Below, one piece after another: positions 44,386 through 53,821 of a stretch of DNA of 64,000 nt. The notes below the pieces were generated by a model. It was given only the letters and a program-made list of their open reading frames with translations. It ran no database searches and was not told where the DNA came from. The translations under genes and the position numbers were made by a program. How positions within the stretch are numbered: the stretch's first letter is position 1; each line of letters starts with the position of its first letter. The stretch comes from CAVYHJ01 sp963768165 [NCBI: uncultured bacterium] (GTDB taxonomy: Bacteria > UBP4 > UBA4092): contig CAVYHJ010000002.1 of assembly GCA_963768165.1 (NCBI GenBank), positions 744,001 through 808,000 of the forward strand, written 5' to 3'.

Positions 44386-45516
44386 ATGAAAAAATACAAT
44401 CATAGACTTTTATTATTTTTCTTTTGTTGCTTTTTAGGCATATCCGTTTTTGCGGATGATTTACAAATTAAATTTATTGTTACCGTACCGAAAAATACTC
44501 CTGCCTCAGATACAATATTCATTGCCGGTAACCATACTTCTGCTGGAAATTGGGATGCTGGGAAAGTCCCATTGACCAAGACCGGAAAAAACACATGGGA
44601 AATCACCCTGTCCCTGCCCAAAGAATCACAATTCGAATATAAAATCACACGAGGAAAATGGGAGAATGAGGCTGTTTACCTGAAAGATGAATTTCCCATT
44701 AATCAAAAATTGAACGTGACCAAGGATGAGACTGTAAATCTGCAGATTATAGATTGGGTGGATTTAGCTCAACTTAAAACCATCTCTCCACCCCCTCCAA
44801 CAATTCAAGGTGGAATTACAGGCGAGGTGGAATATCATCGGAATTTTCCATCAAAAAAATTACATTATTTACGAGACCTGATTGTCCTCCTTCCCCCCAG
44901 CTACCATAAGAATACTCAAAAACATTATCCTGTTCTTTATATGCACGACGGACAAAATGTTATTGACCCTCGCACCTCATACACCAAAGTTGACTGGGGA
45001 ATTGACGAAACCGTAGATAAACTCTATAAAGAAAGAAAAATGCAGGAAATTCTCGTCGTCGGCATATACAATTCACCCGACCGGATGACAGAATATTCCG
45101 ACACTTCCATCGGAAATGACTATATGGATTTTCTCATCCAGGAAGTCAAACCGTTTATTGATTCCACCTATCGAACCCTGCCAGATAGAGAAAATACCGC
45201 AACGATGGGTTCGAGTATGGGTGGATTAATTTCTTTTCTTTTGGTCTGGAAACATAGTGATATATTTTCCAAAGCTGCATGTCTCTCCACCTGGTTCCCG
45301 GCAGATAACGGAAAAGCTTACGATATGGTAGAGAATGATAATGGTTCTAAAAAAGATATTAAAATTTACTTGGATCACGGAGACAAGGGGATGGAAGCAG
45401 TAGCTGTCCAACCCAATCAAAAAATGCGCGATTTATTGATTAAAAAGGGATTTATTCTTGGTAAAGACTTGGATTATTATTATGCCAAGGGAGCCGAGCA
45501 TAATGAATCTGCCTAG
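44386..45516 (+). CDS. Secreted esterase with N-terminal starch-binding-like domain, ending at an amber codon
   Basis: A 376-residue exported alpha/beta hydrolase of the enterochelin-esterase (Fes/YbbA) group. A signal peptide (1-23, ending VFA) is followed by a CBM20/E-set-like domain (about 27-130, FIAGNHTSAGNWDAGKVPL) and the hydrolase (about 150 on) with nucleophile Ser in GSSMGG and the catalytic-His region GAEHNESA. The frame stops at TAG (45514-45516) exactly where relatives have Trp; past it the same frame reads AARLSRPVLFLFGR and on to TAA at 45598-45600. So the gene looks 27 codons short, through a TGG-to-TAG change. Confidence 0.82.
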   Translation: MKKYNHRLLLFFFCCFLGISVFADDLQIKFIVTVPKNTPASDTIFIAGNHTSAGNWDAGKVPLTKTGKNTWEITLSLPKESQFEYKITRGKWENEAVYLKDEFPINQKLNVTKDETVNLQIIDWVDLAQLKTISPPPPTIQGGITGEVEYHRNFPSKKLHYLRDLIVLLPPSYHKNTQKHYPVLYMHDGQNVIDPRTSYTKVDWGIDETVDKLYKERKMQEILVVGIYNSPDRMTEYSDTSIGNDYMDFLIQEVKPFIDSTYRTLPDRENTATMGSSMGGLISFLLVWKHSDIFSKAACLSTWFPADNGKAYDMVENDNGSKKDIKIYLDHGDKGMEAVAVQPNQKMRDLLIKKGFILGKDLDYYYAKGAEHNESA

Positions 45517-45644
45517 GCTGCCCGCTTATCCCGACCAGTACTATTTCTCTTTGGAAGAAACAACCAAACAGAAAATTACTATTCCACTGATTCAAAATAA
45601 GTTATTAACACGAATCAATGGTAAAGCCGTTTTTAAGTGATGAG

Positions 45645-47747
45645 TTATTTTTTATCCGTCTTTTTGGTTGTCGAAGAATCGTACTCACTCAATTTGGCTT
45701 TATCCGGTGCGGAGTAATTTCTAAGATCCTCGGAATTATGTATAATATGCGGTGTCAAAAGAATTAATAATTCGGTTTTTTCCTTCTGAGTATCTTTATA
45801 TTTGAATAAAAGGCCCAAACCCGGAATGTCTCCCAGGAAGGGGACTTTGTTCTCCGAATTACTATAGGTATCTTGCATTAATCCGCCGATAGTCACCGTT
45901 TCACCGTCATGTACCATGACATTGGTTGATGCCAAACGGGTATCAATCACCGGTGCATTAAAGTACTGCGTTGTCGGGTCAATTTGAGAAACCGATGGAT
46001 TAACCTGCATACTCACATAATCATCCGGATTAACCCGCGGTGTTACTGACAGGATCAGTCCCACGCTCTGATAAGTATAACTATTGAGAACCGAACCTAC
46101 ATCGGTCACCTGCGTGTTGGACAGAAAGGGAATCTGCTGTCCGACATAGATGTTCGCCAGGGAATTATCACTGGCCAAAATACGAGGAGAAGACAAGACT
46201 TTTAAATTTGTGTTGTTTTTAAGAGCCTGAAAAGTCGCCTGAATACTTTGATGGGCGATTGAATAAGTTAATCCCTGAGTGATATTGTTACCCAAATTAA
46301 AACCTGTACTTCCGACTGATGAAACCAAATTGCCAAAAATATTTCCAATAGTCGAAAAACTCCATTCCGCCCCTAATTGGGTTTGATCTGTAACCGTCCG
46401 TTCTGCGACGATGACTTCCACCATAACCTGATCACGGGCATAATCCAATGCTTCGACCATTTCACGAAGCCTTGGGAAATTGCGGGGAGAGGTAACAAAG
46501 ATTAATGAATTGGTGGTAGAATCCGCCCCAATTTGTACCTGCTGGAGAAGGCTTGCGCCTTTGGCCTGAGCTGTCTGTTGCGTAGCACGAGCGATAGCCG
46601 CTGCAAACCCACCGCCACCAAATTGAGGAGTGGAGGTATTGGTATTGGCTTGTAATAAAGTGATTAACATGGGTGAAAGAGCACTGGCAATGCCATGCTT
46701 TAGATGAATGACGAGGGTTCCTTCCTGTTCGGTCTGATCTTTATCCAGTTGATTAATCAAATTTTCAATCACTAACATATCCGCCGCTGGCGCAGAAACC
46801 ACCAGTGAATTAGTACGATCGTCTGTCGTGATTTTCACAGATGCACGTGCCCGGGCTAACGCATCATCTATAGCAGAATTACCGGTTCCTGTAGCAGCAT
46901 TAGCTCCGCCACCAGCGCCACCAGCACCGCCACCCGCAAATTGCCGGAAAAAGTTTCCTGGACCGCCGCCAAATCCACCCGCCTGGGTAGTTGCAGTCAC
47001 ATCTTGTTTAAAAATATCATTGAGAGTCTTGGCAAGAGTTTCAACATCGGCATTTTTTAATGTAAAAACTCGAATCTGGGTTACGCTGGCCTGCGGAGAA
47101 TCCAATTCTTTGACAATCTGGGCAATCCGGTGAACATTGGAGGCAACACCCGTCACAATCAACGTATTACTGCGGGCATTGGACGATAAATCCGCATCCT
47201 TGGGAATGAGTGTAGCCAAATCCTTTTTCAAAGCGACCGCATCGGCATAGCTTAACGGCATGACCTGAGTAATGACTTCATCGCCGGGTTTAATTTTATT
47301 GGGATCCACTCCAACCCAAACCGGAACATTCGACTCCCGCGCATTATCCAACGCCACGATTTTTAATACATTTCCCATGCGGATAGAAGTATATCCTTTG
47401 GTTGCCAATGCTGAATTTAAAACATCAAACGCATCATCCACGGTAATATCTTTTTCACTGAGAATGGTTACGTCGCCTTTGACATCCGTATCTTTAACCA
47501 CGGTAACGCCGGAAATCTTGCTGATAAATTTCAATACTTGGTCAAGACTGGCATGATCGAATTGCATAGAAACCCGTTTTTCGGATAACGGCATTTCTTG
47601 CGCTGAACTATCGGACCCTCCAGTGATAGTAACCATTGATGCGGTGGTATCTCCCGACGTAATCGAATGGCTGGTTTGCGCATGAACCCAAGCTGTAATT
47701 AATAACAGAAATAATCCGTACAATAACAATTTTTTGTCTAATTTCAC
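45645..47747 (-). CDS. gspD: Type II secretion secretin GspD
   Basis: A 700-residue outer-membrane secretin that forms the T2SS exit pore. A signal peptide (1-24, ending VHA) is followed by N0/N1-N3 domains (about 58-400), with a Gly-rich loop in N3 near 270-295, and the secretin domain (about 430-680) with VEVIVAERTV and the VPFLGDIPGLGLLFK hallmark near 650. It is the last gene of the operon and overlaps the gene before it by 4 bases (ATGA). Confidence 0.93.
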   Translation of the reverse strand: MKLDKKLLLYGLFLLLITAWVHAQTSHSITSGDTTASMVTITGGSDSSAQEMPLSEKRVSMQFDHASLDQVLKFISKISGVTVVKDTDVKGDVTILSEKDITVDDAFDVLNSALATKGYTSIRMGNVLKIVALDNARESNVPVWVGVDPNKIKPGDEVITQVMPLSYADAVALKKDLATLIPKDADLSSNARSNTLIVTGVASNVHRIAQIVKELDSPQASVTQIRVFTLKNADVETLAKTLNDIFKQDVTATTQAGGFGGGPGNFFRQFAGGGAGGAGGGANAATGTGNSAIDDALARARASVKITTDDRTNSLVVSAPAADMLVIENLINQLDKDQTEQEGTLVIHLKHGIASALSPMLITLLQANTNTSTPQFGGGGFAAAIARATQQTAQAKGASLLQQVQIGADSTTNSLIFVTSPRNFPRLREMVEALDYARDQVMVEVIVAERTVTDQTQLGAEWSFSTIGNIFGNLVSSVGSTGFNLGNNITQGLTYSIAHQSIQATFQALKNNTNLKVLSSPRILASDNSLANIYVGQQIPFLSNTQVTDVGSVLNSYTYQSVGLILSVTPRVNPDDYVSMQVNPSVSQIDPTTQYFNAPVIDTRLASTNVMVHDGETVTIGGLMQDTYSNSENKVPFLGDIPGLGLLFKYKDTQKEKTELLILLTPHIIHNSEDLRNYSAPDKAKLSEYDSSTTKKTDKK

Positions 47748-48409
47748 TTCAAATCCTCCTCTTCTTTTAGTCGTCGTTTACGTAAGATTTCTTCCATACT
47801 ATCCCCAGCTCCCGGCGCTGAAGCCGGTGCGGTTGATAGGGTATCATTTTCTTTTTCTATCGTGGTATCTTTAGCTACTACAGATGAATCTACAGCCACT
47901 GATGAGACGTTAGATGCCTGGCTTCTTGTTCCCGGCAATGGGATTTCATCTCCAATGCCATATGCCAACAATTTCTTTTTGTCCTGTACTTTGACAGTAT
48001 CGAAATCAATGGTCATAATGGGATACTTCGCGATGGAATCCCCTGGTTTCAAGTAATGCTGGTCACCGGTTTCAAGATTTTCAACCGATACCAAATATTG
48101 TTTCCCGTCAAATACAATTCCGGTAATGGTCAATTTTTGCGGTTCAATTTTCTCCTCAACCTCGGGTGTGGTGGATGGAGGCGTATCAATCACTTTGCGC
48201 ATATCCGGCGGAGTAAAAATATCATTACTCAAGATTTCGCCAAAAGGACCGGTGGTATCACTATTTGGATTTGCATTGGAATTACTCTGGGTTTTTGAGT
48301 GAAGCGATACTTTTGAAGAAGCTAAAGTTTTTTCGGATTTTTGAACACACCCTATCCAGAAAACTTGCAACGTGAGTACCGTTAAAATAATATATATCTT
48401 AGAGTTCAT
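47744..48409 (-). CDS. GspC/PilP-like periplasmic linker protein
   Basis: A 221-residue protein with an N-terminal signal or membrane segment (about 4-20) ending FWIGC, which might be a lipobox. A disordered Ser/Asn-rich linker leads to a domain (about 90-160) with LTITGIVFDGKQYLVSVENLETGDQHYLKPGDSI, the pattern of the GspC homology region and of PilP, both of which contact the secretin. The C-terminal tail is acidic. Position next to gspD agrees. GspC and PilP are related, so I leave the symbol blank. Confidence 0.7.
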   Translation of the reverse strand: MNSKIYIILTVLTLQVFWIGCVQKSEKTLASSKVSLHSKTQSNSNANPNSDTTGPFGEILSNDIFTPPDMRKVIDTPPSTTPEVEEKIEPQKLTITGIVFDGKQYLVSVENLETGDQHYLKPGDSIAKYPIMTIDFDTVKVQDKKKLLAYGIGDEIPLPGTRSQASNVSSVAVDSSVVAKDTTIEKENDTLSTAPASAPGAGDSMEEILRKRRLKEEEDLK

Positions 48410-48959
48410 CGCTCTCCTTTACGACAGCCGGTTTCTTATTGACCGGCTTGACTTCCGGCAAACAAATGGTGGAAACGGTAATCACTGTCGTGAGATCTTT
48501 TAATAAATCTTTGGGTTTTGAAACTCGGATTTTATCTATCCGGGCAAGGGACTGCGGCTGTTCAATAGAGTCAATCAACTGGCAAACATTCCCGAGTTCA
48601 CCGGTCACCTCGATATCGAAATCCAGTTCACGATAGGTAGTCTTATCAACATTAGCTCCCGGTTTCACACCAGCTATTTTAAGTCCCGCCTCATTCGACC
48701 AGTTTTCCAAATTTTCCAACAATGCCGCAATGGTCGCTGTTTGATTTTTTATGGTATTTTCAGCATATAATACCATATTTGCGTTGGCTTTCAATTGTTT
48801 TGCCCTTGTTAACCGAGTTTCCATCTGGTTGATTTGCGCCGTGACGGAGTTCCATTTTTCATAATAGGGTTCGGCAAATAATTTATATACTCCTGCTAAG
48901 CAAATAACTAGAACTGCCAATAAAATCATATTTTTTTCATGAGCACTAATATTCGCCAT
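48399..48959 (-). CDS. GspM/PilO-like inner-membrane protein
   Basis: A 186-residue bitopic protein: a short cytoplasmic head, one membrane helix (about 12-28), a coiled coil (about 35-60) and a ferredoxin-like periplasmic domain (about 75-165), the layout shared by PilO and GspM. These form the inner-membrane platform with PilN/GspL. It overlaps both neighbours by 1 and 11 bases. Confidence 0.75.
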   Translation of the reverse strand: MANISAHEKNMILLAVLVICLAGVYKLFAEPYYEKWNSVTAQINQMETRLTRAKQLKANANMVLYAENTIKNQTATIAALLENLENWSNEAGLKIAGVKPGANVDKTTYRELDFDIEVTGELGNVCQLIDSIEQPQSLARIDKIRVSKPKDLLKDLTTVITVSTICLPEVKPVNKKPAVVKESDEL

Positions 48960-50410
48960 TATTGACTCCTGCCTGCAACGGGAACAATAGTCGTCGTTGT
49001 ACTGCTTTTATATTTCATGGATAATCCAAACTCAACCGGATAGGTTGGATTGCGTTTGGAAGCCCGAATATACGTAAATTTGGTATCCCCAATTTTTGGC
49101 GATTTATTTAATTTCATCAATAATTCTGCTACTGCTTGATTGGAAGAGGCCAGTCCCGTAACCGTAATATCTTTCGTTTTATCATAGGTCAATACCTGTA
49201 AATAAGTTTCATCCGTCCAATCGGAAGATAATTCCCGCAAAATGTCAAGAATACTGGTTTGTTCCTGTTTCCAAGTACGGATTAACGCAGTGCTGGCGGA
49301 TACTTGTTCGGATTTGGCAACCAGTGTACTGTATGTACTGTATTCGGTTTTCAACTGATCCAATTTTCGTTGTCTTAAATATAATGCGCTCAGGAGAATC
49401 AAGATAATAACAGCCGTGGAGCCGATTCCAATAGCCACTTGTTTTAATCGAATAGACATGTGCCGTTTTATAGGAGCAAATAACCGTGGAACCAACAGAT
49501 TGCAAGTTGGTAAATTTCCATAGGAAGCCACCAACACGCCATACGCGAAAACAAAGTTCACCGCTTGTTCGGGTTCGGTATGCAAAAGCCGCCCTAAGGA
49601 AGCACCAATATCAATAATCTGGATAGAATCGCCCAATTTTTCTTTCAGTTCTTGGACCCATTGAGCATTCCGGCTTCCCCCTCCACTCAAAACCAGCTGA
49701 TTCGGCACCGGTTTTCCAAATTCCATGGTATAGGATTCCATACTCCGTTTTAATTCAAAAAATAATTTGTTACTCCAATCCATTATAGACACGCCAATGG
49801 CAACGCTGCGAGAAGAGGTTACAAATCCTTTTTCCACGACAATTAATTCTGAATTGGAATGTCCAATATTGACCGCCATCCATGTATCCATCGAAGTTAC
49901 CGCAGAGTGAACCGCCCGACTTAATGACAAAGAACTGAGTTCCATACTCTCCAGAATCAATCCCGCTTGTCGAATCAAGATTTTATAGAATTCAACGACT
50001 TCATTTTTTACGGATACCACCATGATTTTTCGGTCTCCCAGTTCACTGGTGGATACCAAATAATAATCGGATTTTACAGAATCTACCGGTACCGGCAATA
50101 CCCGTTCCACTTGCAATTCCAACATTTGTACAGTTTCGGCATCATCGCCCGCAGGCAATTCTAATTCAGTTAATAAGACCTGATGTCTTGGCAACACAAG
50201 TCGAACGAATTTGCTTTTTAGATTCGAACCTTTCCAAACTTCTGCCAGCCATTTCCCCAAGAGTTCCGGTTTGGTTTTATCCATTTCAACGGGTATCGGA
50301 ACCGAAAGAACACGTTCCACACTGGACGTATCACTCACAAGATACTCCACTACTTTAATGGAGTACGTTCCGATATCCAATCCTATGATTCGTTGAATAT
50401 TTTGTTTCAT
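48959..50410 (-). CDS. PilM-PilN fusion (GspL-like) platform protein
   Basis: A 483-residue protein. Residues about 5-330 form an actin-like PilM domain (IIGLDIGTYSIKVVEYLV, NIGHSNSELIVVEKG, LVLSGGGSRNAQWV), and a membrane helix at about 345-365 (VAIGIGSTAVIILILLSAL) leads into a PilN-like coiled coil and ferredoxin-like domain. GspL of classic T2SS has the same order, so it can be read as a GspL that retains clear PilM-type ATPase motifs. It would couple the GspE ATPase to the periplasmic parts. Confidence 0.83.
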   Translation of the reverse strand: MKQNIQRIIGLDIGTYSIKVVEYLVSDTSSVERVLSVPIPVEMDKTKPELLGKWLAEVWKGSNLKSKFVRLVLPRHQVLLTELELPAGDDAETVQMLELQVERVLPVPVDSVKSDYYLVSTSELGDRKIMVVSVKNEVVEFYKILIRQAGLILESMELSSLSLSRAVHSAVTSMDTWMAVNIGHSNSELIVVEKGFVTSSRSVAIGVSIMDWSNKLFFELKRSMESYTMEFGKPVPNQLVLSGGGSRNAQWVQELKEKLGDSIQIIDIGASLGRLLHTEPEQAVNFVFAYGVLVASYGNLPTCNLLVPRLFAPIKRHMSIRLKQVAIGIGSTAVIILILLSALYLRQRKLDQLKTEYSTYSTLVAKSEQVSASTALIRTWKQEQTSILDILRELSSDWTDETYLQVLTYDKTKDITVTGLASSNQAVAELLMKLNKSPKIGDTKFTYIRASKRNPTYPVEFGLSMKYKSSTTTTIVPVAGRSQ

Positions 50411-50420
50411 AATGATAAGT

Positions 50421-51728
50421 TTAAATCCCCGAACCTAAAGATGAAATATCTCGAAAATATAAAATTTGTATAGGTACAACCGCCCTGTCTACCACGGCAA
50501 TCAGCCGGGTGTAGGCAGGTTTATTATTCAAGCGACCCAGAGATTGTATAGAAAATTGCGACGAACGAACAGTTACCCAACTACTTACGTTTCGATTGGG
50601 ATTGCCGTTGATAAAAGGGCTTGTACCGATAACATTGACTACGTCCCCCAAATTAGTAAAAGGGGTACCAGTTCGTTGTTGAATAATTTGTCCAGCGAGA
50701 GTGGAATTCATGCCCGGTAAAGCCGACAGTACGGCTTCAGACGCTGTATTAAAATTGACCAATCCGGGTAATGTGGAACTATTTGATATAGTCACATAAT
50801 CAGAGGCCATGCCAAATTTAGCAGATGTTATTCCAGGAACATTCAATAAACTACCTATACTGGTAAACCGGTTATTTTGCCTATAATTCACGATATTAGT
50901 AATATCCCCACTAGTTAACCCATGTTGGAGTAATGGACGTAATGCCCGACCCAGAGAATTTGCCGATTGTGTTAGATTAATCCGTCGAGTACCATCCAAA
51001 GCCTGATTCAAGTCATACGAGTAGACCGTAAGATAGGGATACAAACCCAGACCCTGTATTCCATTGGGATCATTGGCAGATAATATGCCGTTTAAGCTAG
51101 TATTATCACCGAATAATATCTCCGGTGTCATTCCACTGACCAAGAGCAATTCTTCCACTGTATCGAAAGGTGCATACTTACAATTATACGGAGGATTCAA
51201 TTGGGTATAATAGGAATCCCCGGCGCCCGCGTTCGGACCGGTTGTACTGCCACCGCGCCACGTCATTATATTATTGACAAGAATCTGATCCCCGTTCGTC
51301 AACCACATCAGAGTGGTTACGGAAGCTGAATTAATGTTTATTTTGGAATTTTCGTCAGTTAATCCATAGCCCACTTGTCCGTATCCAGAGGATTGATTAT
51401 CTCCTGATACATCACCAAAAAATAAGGTATAGTATCCATCACCCGTGCTTACGTTTTGATAACTACCCATGACTCCAGTCGTACGCCAAGGACTGGTTAA
51501 AGTTCCCGCATTAAGATTAGTAGTATCATTGGTCAGTTCCGCGATGGCTCTTTCGATTCCCGCTTTCGCTATCTCCATGGTTTTTAATTTATCAATCTCA
51601 TAGGAAGATATCCTATATTCCACCATCATGGAATGTCCAAAACCCAATGCGATAGTCGTTAAAATGACCAATATCCATAGAATAACGATTAATATGATTC
51701 CTTGTTCTTTCATCTGATAATTTCTCAT
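50421..51728 (-). CDS. gspK: Type II secretion minor pseudopilin GspK
   Basis: GspK, about 435 residues, caps the pseudopilus tip with GspI and GspJ. The start is set at ATG 51728, one base after the gspJ stop; longer in-frame readings overlap gspJ. The pilin leader MRNYQMKEQG is followed by IILIVILWILVILTTIALGF, with the usual GspK lack of Glu5. The large alpha domain includes helix-hairpin-helix-like segments (INSASVTTL, LNVPGITSAKFG, LPGMNSTLAGQII). Confidence 0.87.
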   Translation of the reverse strand: MRNYQMKEQGIILIVILWILVILTTIALGFGHSMMVEYRISSYEIDKLKTMEIAKAGIERAIAELTNDTTNLNAGTLTSPWRTTGVMGSYQNVSTGDGYYTLFFGDVSGDNQSSGYGQVGYGLTDENSKININSASVTTLMWLTNGDQILVNNIMTWRGGSTTGPNAGAGDSYYTQLNPPYNCKYAPFDTVEELLLVSGMTPEILFGDNTSLNGILSANDPNGIQGLGLYPYLTVYSYDLNQALDGTRRINLTQSANSLGRALRPLLQHGLTSGDITNIVNYRQNNRFTSIGSLLNVPGITSAKFGMASDYVTISNSSTLPGLVNFNTASEAVLSALPGMNSTLAGQIIQQRTGTPFTNLGDVVNVIGTSPFINGNPNRNVSSWVTVRSSQFSIQSLGRLNNKPAYTRLIAVVDRAVVPIQILYFRDISSLGSGI

Positions 51729-51729
51729 G

Positions 51730-52383
51730 TTATGCCTTGGGTAACCGAATTTCACTGGTGTACCAATCCACCAGGCTGGGTGTCTTCGCATCCTGAATAC
51801 CAATTGTGATTTGAACCGCTTGAGGAAGAGTCGTTGTAACCGACCAATCCGTATCCCATTGTGTCCCGTCATAATACAGGAAATGTAAACTCACCACCGA
51901 CTGGGAAACCAACTGACTTGTTGTATCTGTTGATGTCGGAGTCGTAATATGTCGATTTACTGTCCGTACCAACCCTGTCACGTTTATATTAGGTGTTGCG
52001 ATGCTCGGTACGGTACCCATAGCATAGGTAATAAATGCCTCATCCGAACAGGGCAAGGGCGACGACGACCAATCAATGCCTTGATCCGTTGCCACGAATT
52101 CAAGCGAGTCCGTATAGGTACTTCCGTTTCCCATAGAAGATGCATTTGCGTTAAATGCCCAGGTTGTGCTTATGCTGGAAACGCTGGCCGTTAATAGATC
52201 ATGCTGCATTAGTTCCATAACCGACCGGGCAATTTGGTTGTTTTGGGCAATCGTGTTTCCTTTCTCTCTCGACTTAAGTCCCGCGCTCAATGTTGCATAA
52301 ATAGCGCTCGCTAAGACCAAGGCAATAGTGATTGCCGCAAGCAATTCTATGAGGGTAAATCCATATTGTCGTATTTTTCTCAT
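51730..52383 (-). CDS. gspJ: Type II secretion minor pseudopilin GspJ
   Basis: A 217-residue pseudopilin. Leader MRKIRQYG then FTLIELLAAITIALVLASAIYA, with Glu5, is processed by the prepilin peptidase, which is not in this window. The C-terminal beta-rich part (WDTDWSVTTTLPQAVQITI) matches GspJ. It starts within the last 4 bases of gspI. Confidence 0.85.
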   Translation of the reverse strand: MRKIRQYGFTLIELLAAITIALVLASAIYATLSAGLKSREKGNTIAQNNQIARSVMELMQHDLLTASVSSISTTWAFNANASSMGNGSTYTDSLEFVATDQGIDWSSSPLPCSDEAFITYAMGTVPSIATPNINVTGLVRTVNRHITTPTSTDTTSQLVSQSVVSLHFLYYDGTQWDTDWSVTTTLPQAVQITIGIQDAKTPSLVDWYTSEIRLPKA

Positions 52384-52760
52384 ATTGTAGTTGCCACCGT
52401 TCCGTGATCCGCCATCAATTTGGTAATGACCAGTGTCTGGGTGGTGTTACGTTCCGTCCAGGAAAAGGTCAAAGTCACCTGTTTCAAATTGTTCAACGCG
52501 GTACTTTGCACATCTTCCTGCCAAGATATTTCCGGATGGTCCGGTGCGAAATTCCCATTTGCAGATTGTAATGTGGAAAAAGTTTGCATTTCCAATTGAG
52601 CGATTTGTTGTTCCGCCAACATTTTGACCAAGGTCGCTTTGTCAGAAACAGTCACGGCCCGCAGTCCCGTCGAAAAGGCTTGGGAAATCATGACCAATCC
52701 CACCACGACGATCACCATCGTTACAATGACTTCAAGTAATGTGAATCCTTTATTTCTCAT
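52380..52760 (-). CDS. gspI: Type II secretion minor pseudopilin GspI
   Basis: A 126-residue pseudopilin: leader MRNKG then FTLLEVIVTMVIVVVGLVMI, followed by a short domain (LAEQQIAQLEMQTFSTL...WQEDVQ). Small size and position between gspH and gspJ give the call. It overlaps gspJ by 4 bases. Confidence 0.85.
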   Translation of the reverse strand: MRNKGFTLLEVIVTMVIVVVGLVMISQAFSTGLRAVTVSDKATLVKMLAEQQIAQLEMQTFSTLQSANGNFAPDHPEISWQEDVQSTALNNLKQVTLTFSWTERNTTQTLVITKLMADHGTVATTI

Positions 52761-52763
52761 AAT

Positions 52764-53360
52764 CTAACTGGGTATTGTCGTATCCGATTGGATTTGAGCC
52801 AATCCGGTCAATGCATTTATATCTATCTGTCTTGTGTCCTGTTCGGAATCCTGAAAAGTAGCGATTATGTTGCTGGTCGTTCCATCCGGCGTAAACAGAA
52901 TGGTCACTTGACCAAATTGCTGAGGCGGATTTTGTTCCCACTGAATGGATGCCATTCGGAGACTGGAATCCACACTCACCACTTGTCCCCATTGGTTATT
53001 GGAAGAGACAAATTGCCCCGCCTGCCCATTTATATCCGTTGAACTTGCCAAGTATGTTAATGCATAGGTTTGCTGGTCAAGGTCACAAGTCATCTGGTAA
53101 ATTACTCCATTGATTACCGCCTGTGCCCGGGCATAATTCGCGTACGCCATCCATGTTCTACACTCCGTATCCAGTTTGGTTCGATTGGCAAATCCGCCAA
53201 AATAGGGAACGGTAAAAATTGTCAATATCCCTACGATCACAATCACAACCATCATCTCGATTAATGTGAAACCACCTTCGGCAGTTTCGAGTTTCGAGTT
53301 TCGAGTTCGCCATTTATCATAGGTTTGACTATTTTTGCACTGTCCAATTGGTAATATCAT
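52764..53360 (-). CDS. gspH: Type II secretion minor pseudopilin GspH, long leader
   Basis: A pseudopilin with GGFTLIEMMVVIVIVGILTIF and a C-terminal beta domain (MRMASIQWEQNPP-like). The nearest usable start in frame is ATG 53360, giving a 34-residue leader and 198 residues in all and overlapping gspG by 32 bases. The stretch before the cleavage site encodes NSKLETAEGG from a heptad repeat (CGAAACT units at about 53276-53305), which resembles the insertion in the gspG leader. Such a long leader is unusual; leaders are usually under 20 residues. Confidence 0.8.
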   Translation of the reverse strand: MILPIGQCKNSQTYDKWRTRNSKLETAEGGFTLIEMMVVIVIVGILTIFTVPYFGGFANRTKLDTECRTWMAYANYARAQAVINGVIYQMTCDLDQQTYALTYLASSTDINGQAGQFVSSNNQWGQVVSVDSSLRMASIQWEQNPPQQFGQVTILFTPDGTTSNIIATFQDSEQDTRQIDINALTGLAQIQSDTTIPS

Positions 53361-53802
53361 CTTCCGTGCCTTCTTGTCCATCCGGTCCGCAGGAATATAG
53401 ATCATAGCCACTCGGATTATGTGTTCCCGGACATGAGTAAATATACGGTTTACCCCAGGGATCATTGGGAATAGAATCTGATTTCAAATACGGCCCTTTC
53501 CAATTATTGGGAACCGGATTTGAACTTGGTTGCACAATCAACGCTTCCAATCCTTGATCGGTCGTTGGATAAAAACCGTTATCTGCCTCATACATGTCCA
53601 GCGCCGAACCAAAATTCGATGCAATCTGGGTTTTGGCAGCCGTAATTCGTGCCTGCTCCGTTCGGCCTGAGAATTTCGGAATAACCAATGCTGCCAATAT
53701 TCCGATGATAATAACAACTACCAATATTTCAATTAATGTAAATCCGCTTTCGGCAGTTCCGAGCTTCGTGCTCTCAAACGAAGTAAAACCTTTCCGATTC
53801 AT
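53329..53802 (-). CDS. gspG: Type II secretion major pseudopilin GspG
   Basis: The main pseudopilus subunit, 157 residues. FTLIEILVVVIIIGILAALV and the C-terminal DPWGKPYIYSCPG...YDLYSCGPDGQEGTEDDI calcium-site region are diagnostic. The leader is MNRKGFTSFESTKLGTAESG: the normal MNRKGFT start is followed by 16 extra residues before a second GFTLIE, as if 48 bases had been inserted with duplication of the GFT codons. Confidence 0.92.
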   Translation of the reverse strand: MNRKGFTSFESTKLGTAESGFTLIEILVVVIIIGILAALVIPKFSGRTEQARITAAKTQIASNFGSALDMYEADNGFYPTTDQGLEALIVQPSSNPVPNNWKGPYLKSDSIPNDPWGKPYIYSCPGTHNPSGYDLYSCGPDGQEGTEDDITNWTVQK

Positions 53803-53821
53803 ACACTCTCCTTTTTATTTT

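Noticed and set aside
45514-45516. TAG as a recoded sense codon (for example pyrrolysine)
   Set aside because: TAG is a normal stop for other genes here (for example at 17473-17475 and 25618-25620) and no Pyl machinery or recoding signal is visible; a point change is simpler.
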